From Paramoeba atlantica (lineage: Eukaryota > Discosea): a DNA stretch of 64,000 nucleotides. The stretch is from positions 124,001-188,000 of the forward strand of contig CDRNVI010000054.1 in assembly GCA_977017575.1 (NCBI GenBank), in the 5' to 3' direction. The position numbers were made by a program, and so were the translations under genes. Below, piece by piece: positions 1 through 8,204 of this stretch. Positions within the stretch are counted from its first letter, which is position 1; each line of letters starts with the position of its first letter. The notes under the pieces are model-generated. The model saw only the letters and a program-made list of their open reading frames with translations. It was not told where the DNA came from and searched no databases.

Positions 1-594
1 ACGTGATTTATTAAGTGTGGATAAGAGTTTCTCGCTAACGCGGTTTTTGTCCCCTACAAAGGCCCCTAGAGTTTTTATGGCTTCAGACTCATTCTGAATC
101 CCCTCCAACTCAAGCGACTTCGGTAAGGCAAGCCTTTGGTGACCGGCAAGCCATACACACTTTTGAGGTGCCATATCAATCATTTTGGAGATCATTAGTT
201 CTTTGAGCCTTTGGTAAGCGCTTTCTAACATTCCAGGGTCCGTAGCAGCGAAGTTGATATCATCTATGAAAGCGTAAATCTTAAGCGTAGGAAACTCTTG
301 AGCGATGGTGGCTAGAATAGGTTGCATGAAAGTACAGAAAAGCATTGACGACAGCGGCGACCCTTGGCGAACACCGGCTGAGCTTTTCAAGATTGCCTTA
401 AGCTCTCCATTTCTTCCATAGTAGAGAAGTTCGGACGGGTTGCAATATTCGGCGGCGAATAGTCTTTGAAATGGACGCAGCGAAGCAAAGGCGAATAACG
501 CTTTGGCTATTTCGTCGCGAGACGGCGAGTTAAACGCGTTGCGAAGATCTACCGATAGTATTGCACAACCATCTTGGTAGTGTTTGAGGAAGAG
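1..594 (-). mobile_element. Family-2 LINE, RT fragment running off the left edge
   Basis: Reading the minus strand gives one open frame with non-LTR RT motifs: LSVDLRNAFNSPSR (motif A, near 540-570), AGVRQGSPLSSMLFC (motif B, near 340-370) and YAFIDDIN (the YxDD box, near 250-270). These are followed by the thumb-side block QKCVWLAGHQRLALP and KTLGAFVGD also seen in the copy at 15910-18005. I see no stop in the part inside the window, and the ORF continues to the left. The upstream end stops abruptly at LKHYQDG near 594, so the copy is 5'-truncated. Family 2 carries a C-terminal restriction-like endonuclease in its longer copies; that part would lie outside this window. Assignment to LINE RT is secure; activity is unknown. 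Confidence 0.85.
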
Positions 595-734
595 GAGGAT
601 GGGAGTAGCTCGGCTAGCGCATCGTCTTTGGCTAGGAAAGAGCAAGTAACTAGGTGGAAGAAGCAAAGTGAAAGAAGAAGCAAAGTGAGAGAAGACTGGG
701 GGAGGGAGAGTATTCGAACACACTTAGTGACCTT

Positions 735-3700
735 CTAGAAGCGAAGTCCACCTATCCAGTTATCCTTCGGAATGTACTCACGTAGTTGAGATACCACCGT
801 GTATGCGGACATCTTTTCAAGCTCAAGTTGAAATCCCTGTCGTACATTGTCGTAGTTCATTTTTGCGCGCTGCGCTATTGCCTTCAAAAGTGCCTTGGTG
901 TCATTGTGTAGAAGGCCACAGTCTGAGGTGGCCAGACAACGGAAGTATTCACTATCGACACCCTTTTCGGAGACATATTTCTTGATTTTTCGATCGATCG
1001 CTTGTTGTATGAGTGCTGAACTGGTCTGTTTCGCGTAACTGTTGCAACAGGTGTGCACCACCGTGAAGTCATAGAGCACTTCCCCCATGTGTGGCCACAT
1101 GATGGCGAGATCAGGTCCCGAGCGGATACGGCGTGCTTTACATGGATGCTGTTCGGCTACGTCGGCGGCGATGGAGCATTTACATTTGGTGCAGTAATAT
1201 GAGGAGTGAATGCGCGGTTCAGTGATGTTCGGAAGACCTGCTTTGGAACATAACTCTGATAGGTAGCGGACGATGTGGGAATGTTTGCGTGTGCAGTTCA
1301 TACCAGAGCAACGAGAGCAGCCTGCAACATGTGGAATGATGCTGGATGGGGATTCTTGGGTGCAGCATCCAGGGCATGTGACTTTGGCAGGAGCTTGGGG
1401 TAAACTGATTCCTAACCGCATCATGAGTGTGTATCGAAATAAATAAGGATTGATATAATTGCTCGTGCTTTCGAGATGCAAGTTGTTCTCCATAGTGCGT
1501 TTCATTACAAGCTCCAATTGCGAATTCTTCCGTAGCTCGTAAGCCTTCTTTTCGTGTTCTTCTTTCATCTTTTTTTTCAGCAGCTTCTGGGCGACTTCAC
1601 TACGACTTTGTCCGTTGGCGTGTACTTTATCTCCACCTTTTATACCTACTGGAGCGTTATTGGGTTTTGGGTGCTCAACAATAGATTTCCGGGCAGTTTC
1701 AAAGTAGTATTTCTGCTTCAAAGTCGAGGAGATCAATCCTAGGCCGCCTAGTTTCTGAGGAAGTACCGCTAGTTGCAAGGCTTGTGTGTCAGCTCCGCAC
1801 CATTTCTTAAGAACTTGTTGAACGTGGTCTTCGAAGGCTTCGGCTAGCCGCGTGGTTGCTTCCGGACGATGAACTCGCATATGATAATCTTGTCGCGGAA
1901 TTGTGCATCGACGTAGAATTGCGAGGGACAGATTGCTTGGACCCATTAGCAGGAGTCGACGGAAGAGGCATTTGTGTTTTTCCATCTTCCGTAGAAGAAG
2001 ATCTTTTATCACCTCATTTGCTCCTATGTACGCTCCCAATATTTTAAGCGCATCATTCCGGGAGTTAACACCTAAGCGGTTCAGGGACAATAGTTCGTCA
2101 TCAAATGTAGTATTCTTTTGGAACCATTCACATTTCTGAAACTTGACATGCAGGTTAAGATCACTGGTAAGTTCGCGCAAGTGCAAGAACGCTGCCTCAA
2201 GTGACAACACGTTTTTCGAGCTTAGGGTCACGTCATCCTGGTATGCTCTGATCGTTACGTCGGGATATAGGCTGGCTACTTCTCGTATTGGGCTTTGTAG
2301 AAGGGCACAGAAGTACATGGAGGATAGAGCTGAACCTTGGCGGATTCCGGAAGAACTTTCCAAGACGGCGTAGAGGGCATTATGCGCGAAGAAGAGGAGC
2401 TCCGAAGGTAGCCCATACTCAAAGTAGAACGGGCGCAGGAAAGGTTTGAATATGGGATTGCTTACCAGTGTTTGTGCAATGGCATCGCGTCGCGGGGTAT
2501 TATACGCATTGCTGAAATCTACCGTAAGCAACGCATGTCCGTCCTCGTATTCTTGAAGCAATTCGTGGACGATGGATTCGCAGGCATTTTTGTGTAGGAC
2601 TCCTCGTTGAATTGGTGCAAAGAATGTCTTCAAGGTGGTTTCATGTCGCTGCAGTAGAATAGATCCACAGATTTTCAAAATAGTGTCTCCCATGGCAACT
2701 GGACGTATCCCGTTCTGCGGCTTTGGTAGGGCGATGATTCTGCAGCGAGTAAGGCGCTTCCGGACGCTTAGTGGAACTTCTCCGTTGATTACATCTCGAA
2801 CCATGTGGCACAGTGAAAGGCATGATACATCATCGTCTACAAGCAACCGCATCATACTCTCACTTAGCCCGCTTGGTCCGGGGGAAGCTCCACGAGCCAA
2901 TTTTTCAACTGCCAGACGAAGTTCCGAACTTTCAACAACTCCGATGCGTGGGAAGTCAGCTTCCGGTATTTGGATAGGGGGTCCATCAGGATGCAATTCT
3001 CGTAGTTTCTGAAATTTTTCTTCGGCCGAAAGAGTGGAGTCCTTGTAAACGTTATCTAGAATTCGAGTGGCTTTCCCCAGATTCCCTGCTTTGGCTGTTC
3101 GCAACGCGTTTCGGATCGCGCGCCTGTCGATTTCTAGTTCGGCTCGTTGTTCTGCACTTAGATTTATGCCATCTGATAGCTCGTTACGTTCCTTTCGCAC
3201 GTGTCCCACTCTTTGGGTTCTTCTAATTGCATCCCGCACTGTAGCAAGTGAGTCTCGCGGCGCATTCATAAATTTGTGCCAGATCGCTGCTTTCTCAGAA
3301 TCAAGTTCAACAGTGGCATAGCCTCGGATAATCGCCCGGAAGATTGCTACCACATGCACCGCGAAGGATGGCTCGATGTTGGGAAGGTCCGGGAGGGGGT
3401 CGAGATCGCAGCCACTGTCGTCAGACGAGACATTTTCTGATTCCTCCTCCAGGTTCTGGATCGCCGTCTCCACTTGAAGAAGTTTCGTCGCCCGAAGACT
3501 GTAGATTTTAATTTTGTCCGACTGTGGAAGGTATAAGACGCCGCTGGGTCCTTGGTTTCCTAAGGCTGGTTCGTAGGATGCTTTAATTTTAACATTGCCT
3601 TTTCGCGCGGTTCGTCCAACAACAGTCCCTTTCGATTTGTAGCTCTCTGAATTCTGCCGAAACCCCCATTCTATTACGCATTCAGTGCCTTTCCCCCATT

Positions 3701-4187
3701 TCGCCACAGTGTTGTGAACTTGATCTGCTGCTTTTGTGCTGTTGTTTCGCATCGCCATTTCTCCCTGATCAGCGTCGGAATCACTGTCTAGCGTCATTTG
3801 ATCACGCTCACTTTCGATGTCACTCTCTTGCCCGTTTTCAGCTGTTGGAAACGAAAATTGTGTATTGATTTCGCGTGCGTTTCCAGAGTTTTCTTGGTTC
3901 GAGACTATTTTGAATTTTTGCGGAGTAATTTTGATGATGTTCTTTACCGGGGTGATGGTGGGTGTTCCGTGATCGACCCAGTTCTTCGATAAAGGTTCGG
4001 CTCCAATGACTCGGATGCGTGGTGTTTTCTTCGGCTTTTCCGTGGTAGAATTCTTAATTACTGCATCGCTTTTTACGATCTTTTCTTTGCTGTTCGTGTC
4101 TTGCGTCCGTATTTTTACAGTTACACGACCAGATTTCACACTCATACTCTTCGGTGTTTTGGCGGATCCCCGAGCAGGGCGCGTCAT
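735..4187 (-). CDS. Intact family-1 LINE ORF: RT plus restriction-like endonuclease (1150 aa)
   Basis: A single uninterrupted 1150-residue ORF of a non-LTR retrotransposon that copies its RNA into DNA at a nicked target. A basic, then acidic, low-complexity N-terminus (about 1-280) holds a small domain near 160-235. The RT follows at about 420-760 with LTVDFSNAYNTPRRD (near 555), GIRQGSALSS (near 617) and AYQDD (near 649). A CX2CX11HX3C knuckle (near 937), a second CxxC...HxxC cluster (near 1000) and SGPDLA-x-YDFTVVH (near 1020) form a PD-x13-D restriction-like endonuclease as in R2/CRE/NeSL-type LINEs. The first in-frame ATG is used; it lies 26 nt downstream of the shared hairpin leader at 4213-4250. 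All motifs are intact, so it may be competent. Its full 5' end abuts an older plus-strand copy at 4251. Confidence 0.9.
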   Translation of the reverse strand: MTRPARGSAKTPKSMSVKSGRVTVKIRTQDTNSKEKIVKSDAVIKNSTTEKPKKTPRIRVIGAEPLSKNWVDHGTPTITPVKNIIKITPQKFKIVSNQENSGNAREINTQFSFPTAENGQESDIESERDQMTLDSDSDADQGEMAMRNNSTKAADQVHNTVAKWGKGTECVIEWGFRQNSESYKSKGTVVGRTARKGNVKIKASYEPALGNQGPSGVLYLPQSDKIKIYSLRATKLLQVETAIQNLEEESENVSSDDSGCDLDPLPDLPNIEPSFAVHVVAIFRAIIRGYATVELDSEKAAIWHKFMNAPRDSLATVRDAIRRTQRVGHVRKERNELSDGINLSAEQRAELEIDRRAIRNALRTAKAGNLGKATRILDNVYKDSTLSAEEKFQKLRELHPDGPPIQIPEADFPRIGVVESSELRLAVEKLARGASPGPSGLSESMMRLLVDDDVSCLSLCHMVRDVINGEVPLSVRKRLTRCRIIALPKPQNGIRPVAMGDTILKICGSILLQRHETTLKTFFAPIQRGVLHKNACESIVHELLQEYEDGHALLTVDFSNAYNTPRRDAIAQTLVSNPIFKPFLRPFYFEYGLPSELLFFAHNALYAVLESSSGIRQGSALSSMYFCALLQSPIREVASLYPDVTIRAYQDDVTLSSKNVLSLEAAFLHLRELTSDLNLHVKFQKCEWFQKNTTFDDELLSLNRLGVNSRNDALKILGAYIGANEVIKDLLLRKMEKHKCLFRRLLLMGPSNLSLAILRRCTIPRQDYHMRVHRPEATTRLAEAFEDHVQQVLKKWCGADTQALQLAVLPQKLGGLGLISSTLKQKYYFETARKSIVEHPKPNNAPVGIKGGDKVHANGQSRSEVAQKLLKKKMKEEHEKKAYELRKNSQLELVMKRTMENNLHLESTSNYINPYLFRYTLMMRLGISLPQAPAKVTCPGCCTQESPSSIIPHVAGCSRCSGMNCTRKHSHIVRYLSELCSKAGLPNITEPRIHSSYYCTKCKCSIAADVAEQHPCKARRIRSGPDLAIMWPHMGEVLYDFTVVHTCCNSYAKQTSSALIQQAIDRKIKKYVSEKGVDSEYFRCLATSDCGLLHNDTKALLKAIAQRAKMNYDNVRQGFQLELEKMSAYTVVSQLREYIPKDNWIGGLRF

Positions 4188-4212
4188 AGTGATTAAATTG
4201 ATATAAAAAAAA

Positions 4213-4250
4213 TCAACAAGGTACAGAAACTGTATCTTTATCGTTAAAGA
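4213..4250 (-). promoter_or_regulatory. LINE 5' leader with two hairpins
   Basis: On the minus strand this reads CTTTA-ACGA-TAAAG, then TACAG-TTT-CTGTA, then CCTTGTTGA. Two short hairpins in a row end in the 16-mer TTCTGTACCTTGTTGA, about 26 nt before the start codon of the 1150-aa ORF. The same block lies upstream of the family-3 LINEs at 49.7, 55.3, 55.5 and 59.1 kb. It marks the true 5' end of the element, because plus-strand LINE coding sequence of another copy starts immediately beyond it. Confidence 0.75.
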
Positions 4251-4509
4251 AAGGAAAAACCGGAAATACGTGCAAGAGAAAGGGATGGACCCGGAATCTT
4301 TTCAATGCATCTCAATGACTGATTGCGGCCTGTTGCATGAAGAAACGAAAAGTCTCCTCAAGGCTTTGTCGAAAAGGGCTGACTGCGATACTCAAGTAGT
4401 GCGTCAAGCCTTTCAGCTCGAAATTGAAAAATTCTCTGCTTATGCAGTTGTTTCTCAACTACGACAATACATTCCTGCCGTACAGTGGGTAGGAGGGCTT
4501 CGTTGTTGA
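4251..4509 (+). pseudogene. Family-1 LINE C-terminal fragment, plus strand
   Basis: The frame reads RKNRKYVQEKG, then SMTDCGLLHEETKSLLKAL, and ends VSQLRQYIPAVQWVGGLR before a TGA stop. It aligns with the last 90 or so residues of the 735-4187 protein, which ends VSQLREYIPKDNWIGGLRF, at perhaps 60% identity. It therefore belongs to a diverged, older member of family 1 in the opposite orientation. Its upstream part is missing; the intact minus-strand copy starts exactly where the homology begins, so the younger element probably inserted here or was joined here. Only the C-terminal end is left, without RT or catalytic endonuclease residues. Confidence 0.85.
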
Positions 4510-4811
4510 AGCGGGGCTTTGCCTTTCTTCTGTCCGGGTCACCTTTTTCTAATGTTGGATGCCCGCCTTGAGTCTTTCGGATATTGATTGGATTCTGGTC
4601 CTAATATAATTATTTGATAGGTAATATTCCAATGTCCGGAAAATGAGTATGTTAAAAAAAAAATGAGTATGTGCTGTTATAGAAGTCTTGAAAATTGTGA
4701 AGTATTTTCTGACATGTAATGTTATTTAAGTTATGGGCTACGTCTCTACTTCGTTGAATATTCAACGAAGCGCCGTCGGTTCGTTGAACGATTCAACGAA
4801 TGAGATTCCAT
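4510..4811. other. 3' flank of the LINE fragment with palindromes
   Basis: No coding signal. The first part is probably the 3' UTR of the plus-strand LINE fragment. At 4753-4796 there are two adjacent perfect or near-perfect palindromes: TTCGTTGAA-TA-TTCAACGAA, then TTCGTTGAA-CGA-TTCAACGAA, separated by a short GC-rich spacer. Palindromes of the same style occur at 13483 and 34945. Confidence 0.5.
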
Positions 4812-5000
4812 AATACGATATATAGATAGAATTCACATGCACAAACATAGTTCAAAAGAAAGCCTGCATAAAACAAATAATCATGTGTCACGTTGTTAAC
4901 GGGATTCCCCCCCACCGGAACCCTCGGCCAACCTGCCTTAAACAAAACCTTAACAAAACCTTAACAAAACCTTAACAAAACCTTAACCTTTAACAAAACC
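4812..5000 (-). repeat. Short dispersed repeat with tandem AACAAAACCTT tail
   Basis: About 125 bp (4812-4937) is the reverse complement of 17566-17702 with what looks like one mismatch, so the two copies are recent. On the minus strand it begins GGTTGGCCGAGGGTTCC, which loosely recalls a tRNA A-box, but I see no convincing B-box. At 4938-5000 it runs into four units of AACAAAACCTT. The second copy splits the YxDD box of a LINE RT, which shows the unit is mobile. A SINE-like element is the best reading; the polymerase III origin is speculative. Confidence 0.6.
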
Positions 5001-5242
5001 TCAGCTTGAACCTTAGCTTTGTGCCCTTTGCGCAAGAAAACACGTACACGCTCACAGAATTCTTCCAACCGTGATCCTGGCATTACCCTGTCATTTTGAG
5101 GAGGTTGATGCACTTCATCAGGATTTAAAGTACGTTCGCGCGTGCGTCGCGTGGATTGGACGGGATCATCAGGTTCAGGACTTTGCGCACGAGAAAGGGA
5201 TAAGGTTCTACGCACAGCTTCCGCAATCCGGCTCATTGTCAA
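5001..5242 (-). pseudogene. Fossil N-terminal gag-like fragment of a DIRS-like element
   Basis: The minus-strand peptide (IAEAVRRTLSLSRAQSPEP...RTLNPDEVH...VFLRKGHKAKVQAEV) matches the start of the gag-like protein at 22852-23517 (ILNTVRRTLFMARQDSPNP...HTLNPEQVA...SLVARGYQVSVEAVW) in spacing and key residues. It is only the first 75 or so residues of ORF1 of a DIRS-like retroelement. The rest is lost where the dispersed repeat's AACAAAACCTT tail begins. Treated as a fossil. Confidence 0.6.
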
Positions 5243-5547
5243 AGACTTGTACGTATCGTGTATTGAAGGTGAATGTATTCTACAAATATATTAATAAATA
5301 TATTAATAAATGAATAAAGTTCTAAATTCTGTACTAAATTCTGTATTAGAATTTAGTACACGTGCGTTACATAATAAATTATTGTATTCAAATATTTTTG
5401 GTGAATTTTCACACCCCCCCTTCTCGGGGGGGCAGCACAAATGCACTTATTACTCGTCTAAATTTCATCACGTAAACTAATAATGGGAGCGGCGATCCTG
5501 GCAAAGCGTATTCGTTCTCCAAATGGCAAAGGTATTGAGCAACCGTT
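5243..5547. other. AT-rich spacer with hairpins
   Basis: No coding signal. It contains a perfect 12-bp stem with a 5-nt loop at 5331-5359 (GTACTAAATTCT-GTATT-AGAATTTAGTAC) and a C7/G7 hairpin near 5413-5432. At about 5454-5480 lies CTAAATTTCATCACGTAAAC, which recurs at 23703 (CATCTCGTAAAC) and more loosely at 61538, each time next to a minus-strand element end. Confidence 0.5.
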
Positions 5548-6159
5548 TTATCGCTTTAAACCTCGTACAGATGCACCGCAAATGCGGCTAGGTATATCTC
5601 CTCCTCGAGGTAATGTCCGTATTCTCGGAGCCGCCCCACATAACTTTGATACCGTCGCCATATGCGACGCATAATGTCCATTGTTTCTTCCGCGAACTTC
5701 TCGCGAAAGACATTTTCGGCTTTCAAAACTTCTTGGCAGACTGTTTCTTCTGATAATTGCTGTATAACTATATTTTTTGGTATTTTTGTTTGTAATAATG
5801 ACCCCTCTTCTGGGAAAGATCGGCCGGCGCCGAGGAAACTTTGCATTAGGTGCACTGTACGGTCTTCTCCCTCCCCGTACAGTTTGATGGGGCGTCCGGC
5901 CCCGGGGCCGAGTCACTTTGACCCGGCGATGTTGTGGCCGTTTCGGGAGGCCATTCCCCGTCCGCCTCGGGCGCGCCCTATGTTGTTGTTGTTGTTGGGT
6001 CCGGGCCATTTGTCTCCGAAGAGATGTGGCCTCCTCACTTTCCGCGTAGGTAGCGGTGCGGGTGCTCCACGCGGGGAGTAAATCTACAGCGCGAGAGCCT
6101 AGGCTCAACCGCAGCATGTAGACACCCGACTTGCCTCCTCCGGGAGAATGAGGTGTCAT
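5548..6159 (-). other. Unrecognised ORF region of element X (left half)
   Basis: Two overlapping minus-strand frames are open here: 5548-6159 (203 aa, rich in Arg/Pro/Gln) and 5556-5855 (99 aa, helical, ending RLREYGHYLEEEIYLAAFAVHLYEV). The amphipathic 99-aa frame looks more protein-like; I do not recognise it. Around 5935-5985 the minus strand can encode IGRARGGRG, resembling IGRARRPM near the C-terminus of the gag-like ORF at 11810-12760. The CGGGCGCGCCCTATG stretch is also shared between the two places. I infer that the two flanks of the DIRS insertion belong to one element or two related copies (element X). Which frame is real is uncertain. Confidence 0.35.
6004..6031 (-). ncRNA. TTCG-capped hairpin, copy 1
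   Basis: Read on the minus strand: GGCCA, then CA, then TCTC-TTCG-GAGA, then CAAA, then TGGCC. A second copy in the opposite orientation at 12777-12809 keeps TCTC-TTCG-GAGACAAA exactly but replaces the outer stem with GAGCC/GGCTC, which still pairs. Conserved inner motif plus compensatory outer stem suggests a structured RNA, or a hairpin acting as DNA. The class is not one I recognise. Confidence 0.5.
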
Positions 6160-6198
6160 GCCCTAGTTGTTTAGTGTCTTGTTATCTTGACACCGGGC
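6160..6198 (+). ncRNA. Covarying stem-loop H, copy 1
   Basis: GCCC (6160-6163), an unpaired TAGTTGTTTA, GTGTC (6174-6178), a TTGTTATCTT loop, GACAC (6189-6193), a bulged C, then GGGC (6195-6198). Both stems pair perfectly. Three further copies (6557/11739, 11766-11806, 11835-11874) keep the TAG-rich internal loop and the TTGTT loop start while changing both sides of each stem. Confidence 0.7.
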
Positions 6199-6229
6199 GA
6201 CCCATGCAAAGGGCGTGGCGATGGGGGTG

Positions 6230-6505
6230 TTGGCAAGCGCGGCGGGGAGTGTGGCAGGGAGCGCGGCGGGTGGCGCGGCGGGTGGCGCGGCGGGTGGCGC
6301 GGCGGGTGGCGTGGCGGGTGGCGCGGCGGGTGGCGTGGCGGGGAGCACGGGTGGGGAGCTCAGCGGGGAGGGATGCGGGGAGCACGGCGGGTGGCGTGGC
6401 GGGGAGCACGGGTGGGGAGCTCAGCGGGGAGGGATGCGGGGAGCACGGCGGGGAGAGCAGCGGGTGGCGCGGCCGAAGCGCGGCGGGTAGCACGGTGGGT
6501 GGTCA
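6230..6505. repeat. GC-rich minisatellite
   Basis: Tandem GCGGGTGGC-type units (about 15 bp, GGCGCGGCGGGTGGC) at 6255-6345. A block of roughly 75 bp containing GGGAGCACGGGTGGGGAGCTC is then duplicated at about 6335-6455. The long open frames here in several phases are a by-product of the missing stops in GC repeats and are not called as genes. Confidence 0.75.
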
Positions 6506-6556
6506 GAGGGAGGGGTGAAGGGGGTCATGGGGGTAATCTTCTCCAAAGATTATGCT

Positions 6557-6593
6557 GAATGACACCCTCCCTAGTTCCTTAGTACCTTGTTAT
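6557..6593 (+). ncRNA. Covarying stem-loop H, copy 2, left half (interrupted)
   Basis: The left half holds GAATGACACC (6557-6566), CCC (6569-6571), TAGTTCCTTA, GTACC (6582-6586) and TTGTTAT. The right half resumes at 11714-11739 with GGTAC, C, GGG, C and GGTGTCATTC. The DIRS-like element lies in the apical loop between them. All three stems (10, 3 and 5 bp) pair perfectly across the 5.1-kb insertion, so this was one intact hairpin before integration. Confidence 0.7.
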
Positions 6594-6810
6594 AAAACTC
6601 TTGGAAATGTAATTGGGCCTTTGTACTAGTGTCAGGAATTAAGGAAAACATGAAGGACTTATTCGTGAACTACGGCATGATATTATTTGCAAAATTAGAC
6701 AGACTTTTCTTATTTGTATTTCGCACGAATAAAAGTGGAGCGGGCGAGCCCCGTCGTAAGTAACCGCAAGTAAAGATCTAGCAAGTACATAAGATAAATA
6801 TTCTGTACCT

Positions 6811-6826
6811 TGTTGACAGACTTTTC
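6811..6826 (+). promoter_or_regulatory. 16-nt leader motif shared with the LINEs
   Basis: TTCTGTACCTTGTTGA lies 31 nt upstream of the ATG at 6858. It is identical to the 3' end of the hairpin leader of the LINEs at 4213, 49736, 55331, 55487 and 59146. Here it sits between a partial B-repeat copy (6740-6808) and a second copy of the end of the A repeat (6827-6857), so it is an addition within the left terminus. Confidence 0.55.
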
Positions 6827-6857
6827 TTATTTGTATTTCACACGAATAAAAGTGGAA

Positions 6858-7223
6858 ATGGTGCAAACACGTTCGAAAGCACATGATTCTCAAGAGGACT
6901 ATGCCACGGATAGCGACACTGAACAAACGTGCGGCACATATTACCCAAAACCGAATTCGACACAAATCACTTCGAGCCACTCACTTCCAGATGTTTTCCT
7001 CACCGAACAGGTCAATACAGTCGTGGAAAAGCTAACGCGTGCACTTGAAAAAGTCACTTCGAAGGTTGATGCGATGGAGGAGCGTGAACGGAAAAGGCGA
7101 AAAGAGACAAACATTACGGATCCATCTGCACCGCGACACGGACAAGCACCTGGGAACACCTTATGTCCTCTTCCAACCTCCTTGAAAAAGAGATGCAGTG
7201 TGCCAGAAGAGCTCAACAAGTAA
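6858..7223 (+). CDS. Element A ORF1, coiled-coil N-terminal gag-like protein
   Basis: A 122-residue ORF opening the coding part of DIRS-like element A. It starts MVQTRSK, has an acidic Ser/Asp-rich stretch, then a predicted coiled coil (VNTVVEKLTRALEKVTSKVDAMEERERKRRKE, residues about 68-100) and a Pro-rich tail. Position directly after the left terminus and the coiled coil fit the N-terminal part of a gag-like nucleoprotein. The next ORF begins 18 nt after its stop, so the two may be expressed from one RNA. I know no enzymatic function for it. Confidence 0.55.
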   Translation: MVQTRSKAHDSQEDYATDSDTEQTCGTYYPKPNSTQITSSHSLPDVFLTEQVNTVVEKLTRALEKVTSKVDAMEERERKRRKETNITDPSAPRHGQAPGNTLCPLPTSLKKRCSVPEELNK

Positions 7224-7241
7224 TACGCCGCACAAAGGGTT

Positions 7242-8108
7242 ATGCTCCCAGAGGAAGTAGAGAGTCAAGTCAATGAGGTTATGGCGACCATGCAACAGAA
7301 TGACATAGAAGTCGAAGTAACCTGGTTCCCCGTTGGAGGTAGGAAAGAGACAGCGACAACATGGCGAGGTACGGTAGAGGACAATGGAGACGAGGAAAAT
7401 CCTATCATTGTTTCCTACCCATGGGGTAACTATCCTCTGCCTAATAGCAACGTGTGTTATACGCGCATCGTGATATCAGCAAGTGAGCCAAAGATGCCAG
7501 GCAAATTGCCCGAATCGGACGATGAAACTGCACCATCAGAAGAGACGAACGACAGTTTCAACCTCCGGGACGTTACAACATGGAACACATACATTACCCA
7601 GGGGCCACTAGGGATTGAAATATTGAAACAGCGGTTGCGAACGGCGCTGGATCTCCCTTCTCGAATGTCACCACAGCTACAAGCCCTTTGGGATATCTTG
7701 TGTGCTTGGATAGACGATAGCGCAGAAAGAGGGGGCGTGAACAGCGACGCCGTCAATCACAAAAACGTCGGCCAAAGCACAGTTGACCAGATACGCATTC
7801 TGCAAGGAATATATCGAGGAGCAGATGCTCGATATATACGCTCACAATACGTTACCCAGAAAGACCCACAGGACCGACTTGGTAATGTAATTGAGCAAAG
7901 CGTAACCTACAATCAAGCAACCACGTATACGAGCCGTGGATCCCAGCGGACCCGCTATACGCCTCGCATGCCGATACGAGGGCGAGTATATGCAAATCGG
8001 ACCCCCATAAATCGGACTGGCATACTAGAACATGGCATTACGCGTCAAGCGACCATCGCACCACGCGCTCCGGATTTTCGTGGACGGGGGATCGGTCCAC
8101 AGCACTGA
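7242..8108 (+). CDS. Element A ORF2, gag-like protein
   Basis: A 288-residue ORF with a beta-rich block near residues 25-80 (EVEVTWFPVGG...TWRGTVEDNG...SYPWGNYPLPNSNVCYTRIVIS), resembling the corresponding block of element B (VSVEAVW...DFPYPDINYYSLEISSARAVMPG). Next comes a helical segment (LGIEILKQRLRTALDLPSRMSPQLQALWDILCAWIDD, about 125-162) and a basic Arg/Gly-rich C-terminus suited to binding nucleic acid. Order and similarity to the second DIRS-like copy support a gag role in packaging element RNA. No CCHC knuckle is visible, unlike the copy at 22479-22739. Confidence 0.6.
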   Translation: MLPEEVESQVNEVMATMQQNDIEVEVTWFPVGGRKETATTWRGTVEDNGDEENPIIVSYPWGNYPLPNSNVCYTRIVISASEPKMPGKLPESDDETAPSEETNDSFNLRDVTTWNTYITQGPLGIEILKQRLRTALDLPSRMSPQLQALWDILCAWIDDSAERGGVNSDAVNHKNVGQSTVDQIRILQGIYRGADARYIRSQYVTQKDPQDRLGNVIEQSVTYNQATTYTSRGSQRTRYTPRMPIRGRVYANRTPINRTGILEHGITRQATIAPRAPDFRGRGIGPQH

Positions 8109-8204
8109 CTCTCAAGAGTCCTCCCTCCGAGGAAGAGCAAGTACACACCAATAAAAAGGAAGTTAAAAGATCAAATACAGAATCCAAAATACAAAAATAT
8201 CAAT

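Noticed and set aside
4188-4509. The plus-strand C-terminal fragment as the 3' half of a twin-primed copy with 735-4187
   Set aside because: The minus copy has its own complete C-terminus, and the two C-termini differ too much to be one insertion.
4938-5000. AACAAAACCTT repeats as a telomeric sequence
   Set aside because: Only four units, attached to a dispersed repeat; no other telomere-like feature.
5548-6159. 203-aa Arg/Pro/Gln-rich frame as a host protein
   Set aside because: Composition reflects a (TTG)n/GC-rich stretch; the overlapping 99-aa frame is at least as plausible and neither is recognisable.
6160-6198. Known self-cleaving ribozyme (hammerhead, HDV-like, twister)
   Set aside because: None of the conserved catalytic-core sequences of these families is present in any of the four hairpin copies.
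6187-6558. Several long overlapping frames with Gly/Ala/Arg repeats
   Set aside because: They run through a GC-rich minisatellite in all phases on both strands; open only because stops are rare.
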